DNA of 64,000 nt from Nezara viridula. Its lineage: Eukaryota; Arthropoda; Insecta; Hemiptera; Pentatomidae. Shown here one piece after another: positions 23,472 through 36,086 of this stretch (position 1 is the stretch's first letter; each line of letters starts with the position of its first letter). Both the position numbers and the translations under genes were made by a program. The DNA lies in NCBI GenBank assembly GCA_928085145.1, contig OV725077.1, positions 65,199,995-65,263,994 on the forward strand. Direction: 5' to 3'. Below the pieces are notes generated by a model. The model was not told the origin of the DNA, ran no database searches, and saw nothing but the letters and a program-made list of their open reading frames with translations.

Positions 23472-26210
23472 AAGTGTTTTTGATGGAGCTATTTTTTTTT
23501 TAAACGTTTTTGTGAATTTCGACTTTTTTTCCCATAAATAAAAACAGTAAGGACTTCAAAATGACACATACTGTTTTAAATATCACATATAGCTGGCACA
23601 AGTGTACATTATTTTGATTTTTCAAAGTTTAAATCATCAAAGTTCATACTAATTGAAGTTTATAAAATGTGTTTTAATGAATGTTAGCTATAAACCGACG
23701 ATATATAGTATAGCAAATATTTAAAAAAAAATCATTAAAGCACAACTCGTTATATAAAGTGAGAAACTATTATAATTTGTCCAATTTGCGAAAAAAAAAA
23801 ATTATTTTACTAGTTGAAAACTTCAAGATACATTCTCTCTTGCCTACTTAGTTTGCTGCTATAATTTATTAATCTATATACTTTCATTAGTGAATTTAAC
23901 ATTATGATTATTTTATTTATTTTTCTTTTTAGAGGTAGTTATATTTGTTAATTGTTATTTTGAAATTATGTGGATGCCATGAGTATATAGTTTGAGTAGG
24001 ATTTGTGGTGTAGACTTATTATATATATTACGTATATTACAGTTTTTAAAAAAAAAATTACCATAATTTTTCTTTACTTTATTCTTAACATGCATATTTA
24101 AGTATTTATCTTTAGTATGTACATATTGTATGCATAGATATCTTTAGAATTAATATTTATCGCTAATCTCTAAAGACCGGATTTTCGTGCTGTAAAAGAT
24201 CGAAAAACGTGCAGTAATAAAACTCGAAATATGCAAAATCGTGCAGTGAAAATCTCAAAATTGTAAAATTGTGTAGATAAAGTATAAAAATCATTAATTT
24301 AAGTTATAATAATGCTTATTTACTGGCATGTTGATAAAAGTTAATTTTATATATAACAAAAAATTGCATTCTTGAATGAGGTTCGATTTTAAAGATGTAG
24401 GTAAATTTAAATTTAATTAAGTGCTTTTTGAATCGAATCCAGGCTCCTTAATTTTTTTTAAACCTTTTTATGAAAGTTAATAAAAGGGTTGTTTACAAAA
24501 ACTTAAATACTGGTTTGTTTGAAAATAAATATATATCCATGCATATGTTTTAGAACCAGAAATAACTGAACCATGAGAATAAGGAGCTTTGTAAATGGCT
24601 ATATGCACCTCCATTATAAATAAAATTTTGATTCATACCTATATCAAAAAATTCTGTTATAAAATACCTTTCCATCCCAGAAAGATTAATTGAAAATGTT
24701 ATTTTGAATAAAAACAATTTAAAACGTGTCCGTCCGTATGGGACACCACTGTTCTCAACTACAAATCTAATGTAATAAATAATAAAATTAAATAAATAAT
24801 TATGGTATGTTTGTGTTTCATTCATCCTAAATACTCCATACATACAATACATCCTAAATGCCCTTAATTGAGTCAAAATTTTTTTTTTTCTCAATAAAAT
24901 ATTATATTTAAAAAAAATAAATATTTACATATATACCTTTGTACATGCTATTAATGAAACTTGGTTTAATCATTAAATTTTATACTATTAAAATTGAAAT
25001 GAAGCCCTTAACGTTCAAAGTATGCAAACAACAAAAATAAAAAACGTACTGTTTCGTGTTATATCAAAATTCAAGATGATAGTTGGGTTAGAAGTTTTTA
25101 TAAACTAAGGAACATAATGTACAATACGATAAAAGTTGGTTTCTAATTATCATCCTAGTGTGCTGCAGATTGTATTATTATTTTGTGTATATATATCCTT
25201 TACCTGCCTAAGATCCGAATATATATACGAGTTAAAATAAACACAATCAGACTTATTTCCTTATTTGTTTGATCATCGTGTGCCGAGTTTATTTATTAAG
25301 CCTTCATGAAAAGGGTCTGAGGTGAAAGGCAGGGGCTATTGAAGATGAAACGCTTCTGTAAAAAAAATAATTACTTTTTCCCAGCGAAGTTATTGCTTCA
25401 TCCCCTCACCGTTGTTTCCTTCTAGAGGTTAGGCAAATAAAAAAAAATATAATAAAATGAACAAGACAGTATTTATGAAAATGTTTCAATCATGAACAAA
25501 TAATGAAACGCTCTAGACCTAAAACATATCAAAGGATCATTTTTTCAATATTTTTTTTATTGATATGTTTCCGTGCTAAATAGCAACGAAGGAACCTTTT
25601 CAATTTTACGTTTATTTTTATTTTTTAGTAAACGTGTATTGAAAAACATTTTTTTTTTCTACTTCTTCGGTGTAAAAGAAATCCTTCAGCAATTGTGAAC
25701 CTCAAGGCCTTGGTAGGTAAAGCGTTTCGTCTTTAGGCGTTGTATTGATGTGGCACAAAAGAGCTCTTCTACTGTTCCGTAAAAAAAATTATATGGTTCA
25801 TAATTTTACAACTCGACTTTTTTTTTGTGTAAAATTATATTTAAATGGTGGGCATGAAAACTGATCGGTAATTTTAGTTAAGTATTTTTGTAATGCATTA
25901 CCTGTAATTAGACTGCAACCACTTATTGCATATTTATAGAGAATGTATTTTTACCTTTTAAATAATGATACATTACATTATTTAATGAATTGGTATTATT
26001 ACATTAGACATATTAACAATTTCAGTCCGACAAAGACCCTGGAGGAGTTCGTTATCATGTTGTATTAGATATTTTTTTTTATATATCCACTTTTCCTATC
26101 TGGACTTGTGGATATAGTTTAGTGATGCCTAATTAAGAACTATTTGTATGATTAATCATTAATAATCATCCGATAAAACAAATGCCTTTCGCTTTGACAA
26201 TTTGACTAGA
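23472..26210. other. AT-rich DNA
   Basis: Includes a weakly repetitive patch at 24183-24290 with CGTGC(A/T)GTAA-type phrases every 25-35 bases. The 114-codon minus-strand frame at 24550-24894 has no recognisable domain and is probably chance. Confidence 0.4.
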
Positions 26211-26218
26211 CGGCAAAC

Positions 26219-26611
26219 TAATGTTGTCCGAAATCGGTCTTGGTCTTGCGAAGTGCAAATCCAAGACCGTCTGACTGTTGCAAGACCAAGACCAACACTG
26301 GTAAAAAAAAAATCGTTTTTGTGAATATAAATTAAGGCAAAATAAGTTTTTAGTAATTTACAATTTTAGCTGCTATAGGTAAAGAGTTGGTATGGTATAA
26401 ACCAATATACTTTTACATTTAACTCTTCCAATTTTTCACTGGGGCTTAGTTAGGTTACTCCTGCCTGAAAAATTACAGTAACATCTCTATAATAATAGGG
26501 TAATAGGTTATAGCATGACTGTTGCGAGACTCCTGCTCAAGACCAAGACGATGTCCAAGACTGAGTGCGCAAGATCTTGACTCCTCTTGGACTCGCATTT
26601 GGGCAACACTA
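26219..26611 (-). mobile_element. hAT-type MITE, copy 1
   Basis: Left end TAATGTTGTCCGAAATCGGT; right end, as reverse complement, TAGTGTTGCCCAAATGCGAG. Subterminal repeats of GGTCTTGGTCTTGC and its complement lie at both ends. The flanking 8-mers CGGCAAAC and CGGAATAC agree at six of eight positions, compatible with a decayed 8-bp target duplication. Same family as 52462-52826, in opposite orientation. No coding capacity. Confidence 0.8.
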
Positions 26612-27260
26612 CGGAATACTTAAGAATTGTTGGAAATTAATTTCTTTTAAGTCTTATTAACATCCGAAAGGACATACTATTTTTTTTTTTATAACTTTCG
26701 CTTACCAATTTATGAAACAATAAAAAGTTATATATTTTAGGCCAACGTTCATAACCGGACTCTCTAACACTCACGCTAAGCCCATCACATCCTATTAGAT
26801 TTAAGTGTAAGTGAGTAGAATTAATATTGGATTAATAATTGACTCTAGAAATGAGAATCCTCATTCATTTAAAAAAAAACTCAAGAATATCATTTATTTT
26901 TAAGAAACGCATGAAAAGAAGAATGCGTTATTAATTTAACTTAATTTTAAAACTAATTTTTGTTTAAAAAGACATCTTCCTCTCTTTGCGATATTAGATC
27001 AGTTATTTCCCAATAATTGGTTTCCATCGGAGGCTCGGTCAGTACTTTATGAAACATTCCATTTTCAATTAAACTCAGGCTATGATCGAACTACTACTCT
27101 CTCTCGTAGTAATTGATCGAGCGGTATTCATTTTGCATATATTTACATAGACCGTGTAATGTACAAGAAGAAAATTAATTTATCAAGAAAATGGTTGGGG
27201 GTTAAGTGTGCGGTCGGAAAAAGAAAACATACAGTTTGTGTAAACCTATTATTAATAAAT

Positions 27261-27290
27261 GTTAACGTTTCGGTCTATGTTCTTCAGGAT
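27261..27290 (-). other. Hammerhead-like motif, copy c
   Basis: Minus strand: CTGAAGA, 9 bases, then GAAACGTTAAC. The two core boxes are kept, but the region between them is too short for a good helix. It lies about 40 bases from the Helitron end at 27332. Confidence 0.35.
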
Positions 27291-27331
27291 TAATTTTCCT
27301 TTGCAATTATAGTTTATGCATTTATATCATA

Positions 27332-28060
27332 CTAGTTTTCGCCCAGTCGTCGAAATCTGACTATAGTCATTAAAAATTTGAGAAAAACATATAATTAAAG
27401 AAAAAATTAATTAAATAAATAAAGAATAAATCACGATTCAAAAATCCTCATTTATTAATATAAAGAAAATTTCAATTTCAATTATAAATCGAGCTTAAAC
27501 TACTCAAAATTATTTATAAGTAATACAAAATAAACTCATTCAAAAATATTTAATTTATGTGTGTTATCACAATGAATTAATGTTATTATTAAGCAAGTAA
27601 AAAATAAATTTAAATTGGCAATTTCAATTCTCTTTAAATCTATTTTTATTCAGAACTTCTTTGTAAACAATGTGTTCTTTTTCAATGTTCTTTTATAGTT
27701 TAGTTCACAGCCTTGCCCATTGCCATTGAAAATATAAATTTCAATATTTTAAATGAACGTGCTTTACTTGCTGCCACATATAATTGTCTATGGGAAATTA
27801 CTGGACGTCGCAATAATTCACACATTTTTCCAAAACTTTGACCCAGCGATTTGATTATGGTCATAACAAATGGAAATATTAATATGAACGTTGTTCTTTG
27901 AAACTGGAATGTAATTATTGTGCTTGAAAATGTTAAATTAATCCTTGGAATTAAAATTCTTTAATTTAAAGTAGTTCCTGTTAGTACTTCACTCTCATTC
28001 GTGTTTCATTAACTAATGCTTGTGCAGTATTCAAGTTAAGAATGAGCACAGCTATAGAAT
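27332..28060 (-). pseudogene. Helitron remnant: Pif1-type helicase C-terminus and 3' terminus
   Basis: On the minus strand from about 28040 the translation reads NTAQALVNETRMRVK, then (after a stop) ILIPRINLTFSS, FPFVMTIIKSLGQSFGKM, RRPVISHRQLYVAASKARSF, ending near 27702. These are the final helicase motifs of Helitron Rep/Hel proteins: the N..ALCNGTR-type block, IPRI, MTI.KS.GQSF (motif V region), and S..QLYVA.SKAR (motif VI with the arginine finger). About 370 bp further the minus strand reads GGGCGAAAACTAG followed by T, which is the CTRR-T end expected of a Helitron 3' terminus (27332). The self-complementary GACTATAGTC lies about 30 bases inside. One in-frame stop and only the C-terminal fragment remain: a dead copy. 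Confidence 0.88.
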
Positions 28061-28730
28061 TTACTTAGAACATTCCAATAACATTTAATGATATCATACC
28101 TGCAAATTATAGTCCAGATTACTTCAATAAATGTAAAATTATCGATTTATCAAAAGACAAAATAATGGAAATCGACTAAAAAATAAAAAATAAAACATAC
28201 TAATTGTTTAAAATGATATATCTCTGCAACAAATAGTCCGATTTCGATGATATTTTTTTTTTATTTTGTGATGAATTCAGAAAGCTTTCTAATAAGTATT
28301 GGTATTATCAATAAAGACTGTGTACTTTTTGAGTTATTCGCAAATGAAATACTGAATTCATCATAAACATTTATGAAGATTGTTTTCGTGAATGTATATT
28401 ATATACCTAAATTATAAAGGTTTCAAGGGGAATACTTTAGACAAGTTTCATTGAAATCGTTGAAGCCGTATTGGCGCTACAGTCTAAAGCGCATCACGTT
28501 CTTCGGCCGCCATTTCGAAAGGAAAGGCCTGCTTATAATGAAACGCACTCAAAAATACTTGTAAATATTTTTGCGACGTTGTGTCAAAATTTAAAAGAAA
28601 TCGGTGAAGAACTTTCGGAGATTGGCCGTTTTGAACAAACTACCATTTATATATTTATTTACTTATTATTTCATATTTTTATTTATTGATAACACTAAAG
28701 CTGGTCAATAGCTATTAAACAAAAAAAAAA
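28061..28730. mobile_element. Transposon-derived DNA adjoining the Helitron
   Basis: Contains phrases typical of transposon non-coding DNA in arthropods (CAAGTTTCATTGAAATCGTT, GCCGTATTGGCGCTACAG). Across 28471-28640 a KALHHVLRPPFRKERPA-like reading exists without a recognised family. It ends near a poly-A run at 28720-28735. It may be the rest of the Helitron or a separate insert. Confidence 0.35.
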
Positions 28731-29350
28731 AAGGAAGAAAATCGGTTGAATAATAGAGGAGTAAAAGGGGCTTAACCGTTTTGTGTTTGCCTATTTATAT
28801 AATGATTATTGATATCCTACAGTTAGGTTCAATGTTGAGATTACTAAAAGTTTCTGAACAAACCCAAGACCATGCCAAATCACTCAGAATATGCAGTATT
28901 CCCTAATCACTGATGCAGCCATAAACTCACAGAGCGTTCTCTGTCCATTTAAAATGTTTTTGCTACATATTTGGTGAAAGAATCAAAACAATTGCGACTA
29001 ATTATCAAGACTGAGGTGTTACATTTTTGGAGCTGCCGCCGCTTTGGGACAACATGGCTTACGTAAGAACTGTCCATTGTTCTAGGAAAAATTATAAATT
29101 TAAATCAGGATCGGCAATAGATGAGAATTGTTCCCAAACATTTTTACAACGCTGTCCTAACTCGTTCTCAAGGTTGCCTTTTATTTATCGTTCCGCACTG
29201 TAGAAGAAAAATAGTGTTAATTTGTGTTTCTAATAAATGCGGGTTTTCAATTTTGCGCTTTTGAATTCTGGAATTACGACGCGAATAACTAAATCAGTTT
29301 TTTATCCCATATTTTTTATATCCCTGTATCTGCATAGATCACTTTCGTTA
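28731..29350. other. Mixed-composition DNA without a supportable feature
   Basis: 28840-29200 is somewhat less AT-rich (GGAGCTGCCGCCGCTTTGGG) but has no sustained frame. Confidence 0.35.
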
Positions 29351-29358
29351 TTAAATTC

Positions 29359-29565
29359 TTATTTAGTTTTAATGTGACTAGATTTTACATTGGATCCTAA
29401 CTTTTGAAGTTCTCTTCGTTCAAATAATTCATCCTTATTGCTTTTAATATACCTGTACATGTCCCGTGCATATGCCGAAATACCTAATGCTTTCAATGTA
29501 GCCAGGGGCTTAAGATTAGCCCCATGAAACCACAATTCACTTGATTTACGGTAGGAGTAAGCCAT
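29359..29565 (-). other. Open frame of 68 codons with protein-like composition, unknown
   Basis: Minus-strand frame starting MAYSYRKSSELWFHGANLKP and ending in a charged stretch with ERRELQKLGSNVK and a terminal TAA. The residue mix (charged, amphipathic, few Phe/Ile runs) is more protein-like than any other short frame here. I recognise no domain. It could be a transposon ORF scrap or an isolated exon; no clear splice acceptor is evident just upstream of the ATG. Confidence 0.25.
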
Positions 29566-29666
29566 AATGGTATGTGAAAGGTAATGGATGTCGTAGACCG
29601 TCCTATTTGGAATAATGTTGTCATAAATAACACTCTCCTCATCGTTTCTTGCAAAATTTATGTATG

Positions 29667-29686
29667 TATATATATATATATATATA
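29667..29686. repeat. Short (TA)n microsatellite
   Basis: Ten TA units. Confidence 0.9.
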
Positions 29687-29689
29687 GTA

Positions 29690-32600
29690 GTGTATATTTT
29701 TTTCTCTTTGTTTTAATATTTTTATTCGTTAGCCGAAAATTAAAATAGCATGCCATTGAAATAATGGAGACAGAACCGCACGGTATTAGAAGTAATCTGC
29801 TGACATGTAAATAATTATATCCCTAATAAATATTTTTCACTCGTAATAGATATACATAAATATATGAAGAGAAAACAGCTGATTTAGAAGTATTTTTTTC
29901 TGCTAAGCTCTCAAGATCTTTTAACAACCTGCCATCTTCATAAAAACAACATGGCGGAAAATAACATCTGAACCAATTAAACTGAATTCCATACCAATTG
30001 TTATTTAAAGCCTCCAGATAGTTTTAGATTACTGTTAAATACAATTTTGAGAAAAAAATGTGAAAATTCTGAAAACGGATTTGATTTTTATATATTCTTA
30101 CTCATCACAAAAATCAAATCAATCCTAATTAGTCGTCAGTCATCAAATAGTTTCACCGTTATTAAACTTGTCAGAACCTCTAATCGAATGATGAGGTCCA
30201 GTTGGCGATGGAGCCTAGATTCCTCACTTATAGAGCTTTAAAATCTGGATAGTGTATATGACTTAGCTTCTAGTAACTTTACTTTATCTTTACGTTTTAA
30301 TCAAAACTCAACTGGTTAAGATAAGAACATAGCTGATTGTACCTCGCACCCTTCAGGAACAAGGTTTTTTTTCCCAATGCCCTGTGAAACGAATCCAAAG
30401 AGAATCTCTGATAAACCTTAAAACTTTCTTTTTTACGCATTTTCAAAGCATCTCATAGTTATGTTTTAATAATTATACTATTTATTAGTTTGTGCTAAAT
30501 ATAAAAATTTATATTGCACTTAATAGAAATACTTAGAGGAGAAAAAACAATTTTATTAATTAGAAAAGCCCTTTTTAGATAATAAACGCGATATACACCT
30601 GTATTGTGGTCTGTATGATCATTATTATAATACGAACTGACAACTGATATCTTGTATAAATTATTTTTTTATTTTTCAAACCACTTGCAACGTATTGACA
30701 CCTATAAATACAAATTACTACTCATCTTATTTATCTGGGATATTCATTTTTTTTTTTTTATATAGTTGCCTTGTATACTAACACGTTCATCTATCATCTT
30801 CTTTTTCAAACCTGTCCTTATAAATCATCCAGCCTTCTATTCACTGTATGTGTCTTCAAAAGAGTAATTCTTATGTTATATATTATATTATTGACAACGT
30901 TTTTTATGATTAAAAAAAATCAGATATTAAGTAAGACTTTAATATCCTATTTTGTTTATCATTCTTTTTTTTATTTAATCTTATGTGCTTTATTACTAAT
31001 ATAATACATAACTGATCCTACCGTGAATAAAACATATGAAATTTGATTTTTACAAAGCGGTAAGGAGGCTAAGAGACCGATCGAGTAGGAACTCTTAAGT
31101 TACTACAATATCTGAAATATTTCTAATATGACCAAAAATGTAAAAATATATCTACATAAAACAATTCTTAGTTTGCATTTATTGCTTTTTCTATCTCGAG
31201 ATCCCCCAAAATTTTAGAATCAATTTTATATATCAAATTTTCATGAATGAATTTTCTCTTACCTTCAAACGTTGAAGGTGGTTTATCACTAGCTCAACCT
31301 TGTAATATAAATAACTCAAGATTATTGGTTAATCGCACGATTTATCAGTAAATTAGAAAAAACGCATCTTTGGGAGATTAAATTAAAAAAAAACTTTATA
31401 TTCATCAAATAAGGCCCATATCTTCAAATATTTTATGATATTCTTAATTAGCTCTTACAAATTCCTTTTAAACCCCTTGGAAAATGAATTCTTTTGATTA
31501 GTAATGTGTAATTTTTTCACTCTATAGACTGCTAGATCTCTGACACTAAATCCAGAAAATATTAATTTTTTCATAGTTAAGGCAAAAATACTTCCAATTT
31601 CCTTCGAATCCCTTTATTCACATTTATTATCTCTAACGTATCATCATCAGAGCAATGCTTATATTCCCTGAAACTATGCACATTTAAAATAAACTATTTT
31701 TACAGTACCAATCTACTTCATCTATTGTATAATTATTTACCTTGCTTTTTGATGTGTCACCATTTGTCAAAAATTCAAATATTTGTCACATTCTTTTTAT
31801 ATATTTTTTTTTGGTGTTAAACATCCTTTCTTGTTCATTGTTACACCATGAAAACATTCTAATTCTCGGCTTCTTAAATTCGGTACTTAAATACAGCATT
31901 TAAGATTATAGGTTTTATATATACGTTGCATAATTACACATATATAAATTAATAAAAGTATATAATTCCTAAACACAGACCCTCTGAATTTGAATTTTCT
32001 AGTTAATCCTGATTTGTTTTGTTTTCTATATTACTCATTAATATCAATTTTCCTTGAAATTAGGCCATATTATTTTTTTTCCCATTCTTATTCATTCTTT
32101 TGATATTTTTTACAAACTAAATGATAAAGTAAGAAATATAAAACTTTATAAGTCTATCGGTTCTATAAGCAGTTCAAATAAATCCAGTTTATATCATTGT
32201 TTTACAGCAGGTAAGTGTTTATCAGTATCGAACATTTTTTTAAAATGAATTTTCTATTACGATATTTTTATGTTTTTTTGCTCGTATCATCCTCCGTTCC
32301 TCGATTTTTCTATTGCCATACTTTTTGCTTCATGCCGCATCTTTGTGAGCTTTCATTCTTTTCCACTTTCAATTTTGTTTTTTTTTATTCTAATTACCAT
32401 TTTATAATTATCTTAATCATCAAGACGTTCTTTTGACATGTCTGATCTTTCTCTACTTTCTTTCTCCTAAAGTTGACAATTTTACCTAATTTAATTTTTT
32501 AGCCTTATGATTAGCCAGATATTTTTTCTGAGGCCGAATAATAGCTCGAAAGTGTTATTATTTAACAGATTATTTTCATGAGATATTATGGTATTAATAT

Positions 32601-33450
32601 TTATTTTTATTATTTGGGTGTCGGAAATTCTCATTATTGTCCATATTGTGTAACAGGCAAAGTGATTCTTTATTCGTGACGGTCTTGGTATGTTGATATT
32701 GATATTCTCATAAACATGTTTATTATTTTTTTTAAGCAAGTACATTTAAACCATTATTAAATAAATAAAATGTGAATATTTGTCGCCATATCTGATTTAC
32801 AGTATTTTATTCATATATTAAACTGCTGGTTCGTTAATTCTTATAAAATATGTAAGAACAGTATAATGTCGTTAGAAACTTGAATTCAAAATTGATCAAA
32901 AATTCATAACAGAGAAACTTTATTGTTGAACGAAATATCTTAAAAACTGAGTAATTTTAGTTTTTCAGAAAATATTTTCAAATATCATTTACACTTGTAG
33001 CAGATTGATTAGAACATTTTTTTTTTGTTATTTATAAACGATTTATAACTATTTAAATTATTTCGATTTTTTTCACCAGTTATTAGAATCTTTCCAATTC
33101 CCAATGTCGGCTAGTAATAAAATAATTTATGTATTGTAATTTTCTGTTGTTAAATTAAAACATTATAAAAAAATAGAAGCAATTATAAGCTAAAATTAAT
33201 AAGTGTTATTTTTTAATAGTTTTACGAGATCCATTAATGACCTTTAAAAATATTACTTATTATAATAGACTTTTCACATTTTGAAATATTTAGAATTTAT
33301 AACATCATAAAATAGTGTACTATTTTGTGAAATCTACGTTACTAAAATTTGGCAGATCTTCAGTCTCCTCTTCGAAAAATATTGGTGTTCAGTTAATTTA
33401 CTTTTTATTACTGTTGTAAAATATGTTTACTGGCTAAAGGTAGATTTTTT
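29690..33450. other. Long AT-rich stretch without supportable features
   Basis: Read on both strands. Frames at 30047-30241, 30771-31004, 32054-32436 and 32491-32745 are Phe/Ile/Leu-rich or low complexity, with no domain. No repeat partner elsewhere in the window was noticed. Confidence 0.45.
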
Positions 33451-33454
33451 TAAG

Positions 33455-33562
33455 GTCGTTATGGCCAAGCGGTGTTGAGGCGCTGTTAAGCGGTGTTGAG
33501 GTGTTAAACTGCTTTAACATTCTCGAGTCTAGCGGTGCCGGTTCGAATCTGGCCTTAGCAGC
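33455..33562 (+). ncRNA. Class II tRNA-like sequence (Ser/Leu type), pseudogene or SINE head
   Basis: Starts GTCGTTATGGCCAAGCGGTG (A-box region) and contains the B box GGTTCGAATC inside a T-arm with a GCCGG/CTGGC stem. The ends GTCGTTA and TAGCAGC can pair with one mismatch. A potential extra arm (CTCGAGTCTAGCGG) precedes the T-arm, as in tRNA-Ser/Leu. The D-arm segment AAGCGGTGTTGAGG occurs twice (33467-33480, 33488-33501), a 21-base internal duplication that would break a normal tRNA fold. A degenerate relative (TTAACATTCTCCGGCCTAGC) lies at about 41540-41575, favouring a tRNA-derived SINE family over a functional gene. Confidence 0.55.
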
Positions 33563-34180
33563 TTAAAATATATTTCATGGCAGACCCACCCTAGGTCAAG
33601 TTAGAATCGGTTTAATTCTTGAAGATCCATGACCTCTCTTAACCTCTTTATCGTTGTAATATTTCACAACTCCTCAACTATTGAAATGCGAAAACCCCAA
33701 ATAAGAGAGTATTTGGTAGGATTTAGTAACACATAACAAATATGTTAAGAACAGTTTATAGGAGCGAATAATAGAAGGTGAAATTTATTATATTTGGTGA
33801 TGTTAGATTCTAATGGGTCTAAAATAGTAGTTTCTGCCATGTTCTGCACCTGCTCTCTTGCAACACCGGGTCTCAGCTCAGCATGAAATTACTTGTAGTA
33901 AGGATGGTTCCCTTACTTCCGAACCACGGCCTTTTAACTGAGAATTTTCATTCGCCAAATTAGTCTCTATATTTTTCTTTTAAATACTTTAAAGTTTCTC
34001 TGCCTCTATCATGAAATCTTGAATGGGATCCACTATTATTGCCTTATTGTCTGTTGTATTAAAGGCTAAAATATCAACGAACCTTGTTGGGTTTTCTGTA
34101 TCCAGGAAATAAACTTAGATGAAACATCTATAGTTGTCATTCTTAATAACAATAATTCGTATGTTATAAATATAATAATG
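33563..34180. other. Mixed DNA, possibly SINE body
   Basis: 33580-33720 may be the body of the SINE whose head is at 33455. 33830-33960 is another GC-richer patch (CACCGGGTCTCAGCTCAGC). No tail or target duplication found. Confidence 0.3.
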
Positions 34181-34182
34181 CT

Positions 34183-34480
34183 TGCATTAAACTCTTGGCC
34201 AAAGACCATCAAGGAGTTCTTCCACTCTCCTGGATCAGCTGCAAAGCACCTTTACCGGTTTACACCCATTTCTTTCATGTCGTGACCGGTCGTCTTCTAC
34301 ATCTTCCAGGCATCTGTGACGATACCCACCGCTTTCTTCCATTACCTAGCTTTCAATAATGTAGTTTTCTTGTAATACGTAATTTGTCCATCTTCTCTTC
34401 ATGCTTCAGCCATCGTGCTATATTGAACTGAATGACTCAATTTTCCTGGATCTCTTTATTTCTAGTCAATCTAGATTCTC
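34183..34480 (-). pseudogene. LINE C-terminal relic, tentative
   Basis: Minus strand, with stops and frame changes, reads ...KLGNGRKRWVSSQMPGRCRR, then KKWV, TGKGALQLIQESGRTP and SLAKSLM. This recalls the basic 'G.RR.GRPR.RW.DDV..D....G' tail and the following 'LQLIQ.R..W' segment found after RT domains of RTE-type and related LINEs. The last part (ACTCTTGGCCAAAGACCATC) has a paralogous copy at 41.9 kb. Family assignment is uncertain. Confidence 0.4.
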
Positions 34481-35629
34481 AACTGATCCTCTCCTGTAAT
34501 TGGTCCATAAATTCTACGAAGGAATTTTCTCTCCCATACCTGATAGATCATTTTGCATTAGTCGTTGACCATGTCTAACTTTCATACTATCCATACTATT
34601 GTATTAGTTCACACAACTTTATAAAAATATTTAAGACATTTTGTTTTTTTGAACACACACTTGAAATTCAGCTATTTATGTAACAACACCATGTCCATAT
34701 TTTTGTATTTTGTTCAAGAGAGCCAATGCTCCAAAAATTTGCGCTACTTTTTTCTTTGTTACTGAATCTGTACTCCGGAGGTAAAGAACACAATATCGCA
34801 TTTCTGTATTTGTTCAGAGAGCCAATTTTCCATAATTTTAAGCTTTTTTCTTCGTTACTAAATTATTCAAATAAAAATAGATAGGGTGTCGTTTACCTCC
34901 GAGACACAAAATAAAATCGGTTTACCTTTAAGATCATAAACATTGAGATGATGACCGCTTTCGACTTTACGACGGTCTTTTTTCTTATGACATTATTATT
35001 ATTAGCTATAAAGTTAAAAAGATATATATTTTTTTATTTAAAAGTTATCTCGTGGAAAAATTATGTTTTTGGATTTATCGCAATTCCCTTTTATCACAGA
35101 ACTATAAACGCCTAAAATCTTTAATATCATGACTCCTAAAGTAGAAATTCATAAATACCTTTAAAAACTTTGCGGTTTTATAGTGGACACTAGGGACATA
35201 TTGGATTTAGTATTGGGTGAAATGTTTTAGTGTAGTACTTATTTTATTTAGTTTGCGTGCTAAGTTCTGCAGCAATCACATAATTTATTATAAAAACAAT
35301 AGTAATGTCCACTTATCTTTTATGCTCTGTTTGTCCACTTTTGGTTTTAGGGCGTTCTAAACCTTATACCATTTTAATGATAAGGTTTAATAAAAGTACG
35401 AATTGAATAGAAATAAGAGTTTATATCTAATAAAAAAATTTGCATAGGAAATGCAAATCGGGAAAGTTGAATAATGGGTGGGTAAAAAACATGTACCTTC
35501 ATTTTAACTTTTAGAGTTCTTAGCCAAATTATTAATTTTTACCATTATTTTGAAAAAAGAACCTAATTAAATAAATGGAACATTAAAAACAATAGTAGGC
35601 CTATTTTAAAAATAGTGGATTAAAAAATT
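34481..35629. other. AT-rich DNA
   Basis: Contains two related phrases about 100 bases apart (TTTGTTCAAGAGAGCCAATG near 34711 and TTTGTTCAGAGAGCCAATTT near 34809). Both are followed by ...TTTTTTCTTTGTTACTGAAT-like sequence, an imperfect direct repeat. Nothing coding. Confidence 0.45.
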
Positions 35630-35880
35630 TTTTATTATTTTTTATTAGACATACAATATTCTGTCACAGGGACAATAATTATATTGATAAATGAACACAT
35701 TCACACCGTATATACAAAAAAAATAAAATAAAATTAACAAAGTAAAACAATAACTAAATAATAATAAATAAAAACTATATAAAATAAAAGAAATAAAATA
35801 ACCTAAATATAAGTAAATTAAAAACATAAAAATACAATCATACATGTATACAATATAAATATACAATATAAATTAAATCC
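35630..35880 (-). repeat. Antisense LINE/SINE 3' tail, family T (longest copy)
   Basis: TTTTTTATTAGACATACAAT, ATTCTGTCACAGGGACAATA and GAACACATTCACACCG, then a long A-rich run with AAAATTAACAAAGTAAAACA. It is collinear with 13010-13200. The 73-codon minus-strand frame here is Tyr/Ile/Phe low complexity, not a gene. Confidence 0.55.
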
Positions 35881-36086
35881 ACTTTCATACAAACTCTATT
35901 CTGACCGCTTTTATTAGTATTTTATTAATATTTTCTAATTCAATCATGATATGCCAAACTGTATTTCATTCTACCATATTGTTAATTTTAATAAATAATT
36001 ATAGAACAAAAATTATATTTCGCCCAATCCAAAATTAAGTTTTTCTCATTCAATAAAATAGTGAAACTATTGTATCAATAAAAAAT

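Noticed and set aside
24550..24894. 114-codon minus-strand frame
   Set aside because: Phe/Tyr/Ile-rich, no domain, and typical of chance frames in AT-rich DNA. It reads through a poly-Lys start from an A-run.
32054..32745. Cluster of frames of 64-84 codons on both strands
   Set aside because: Low-complexity hydrophobic or Asn/Ile-rich translations with no conserved pattern.
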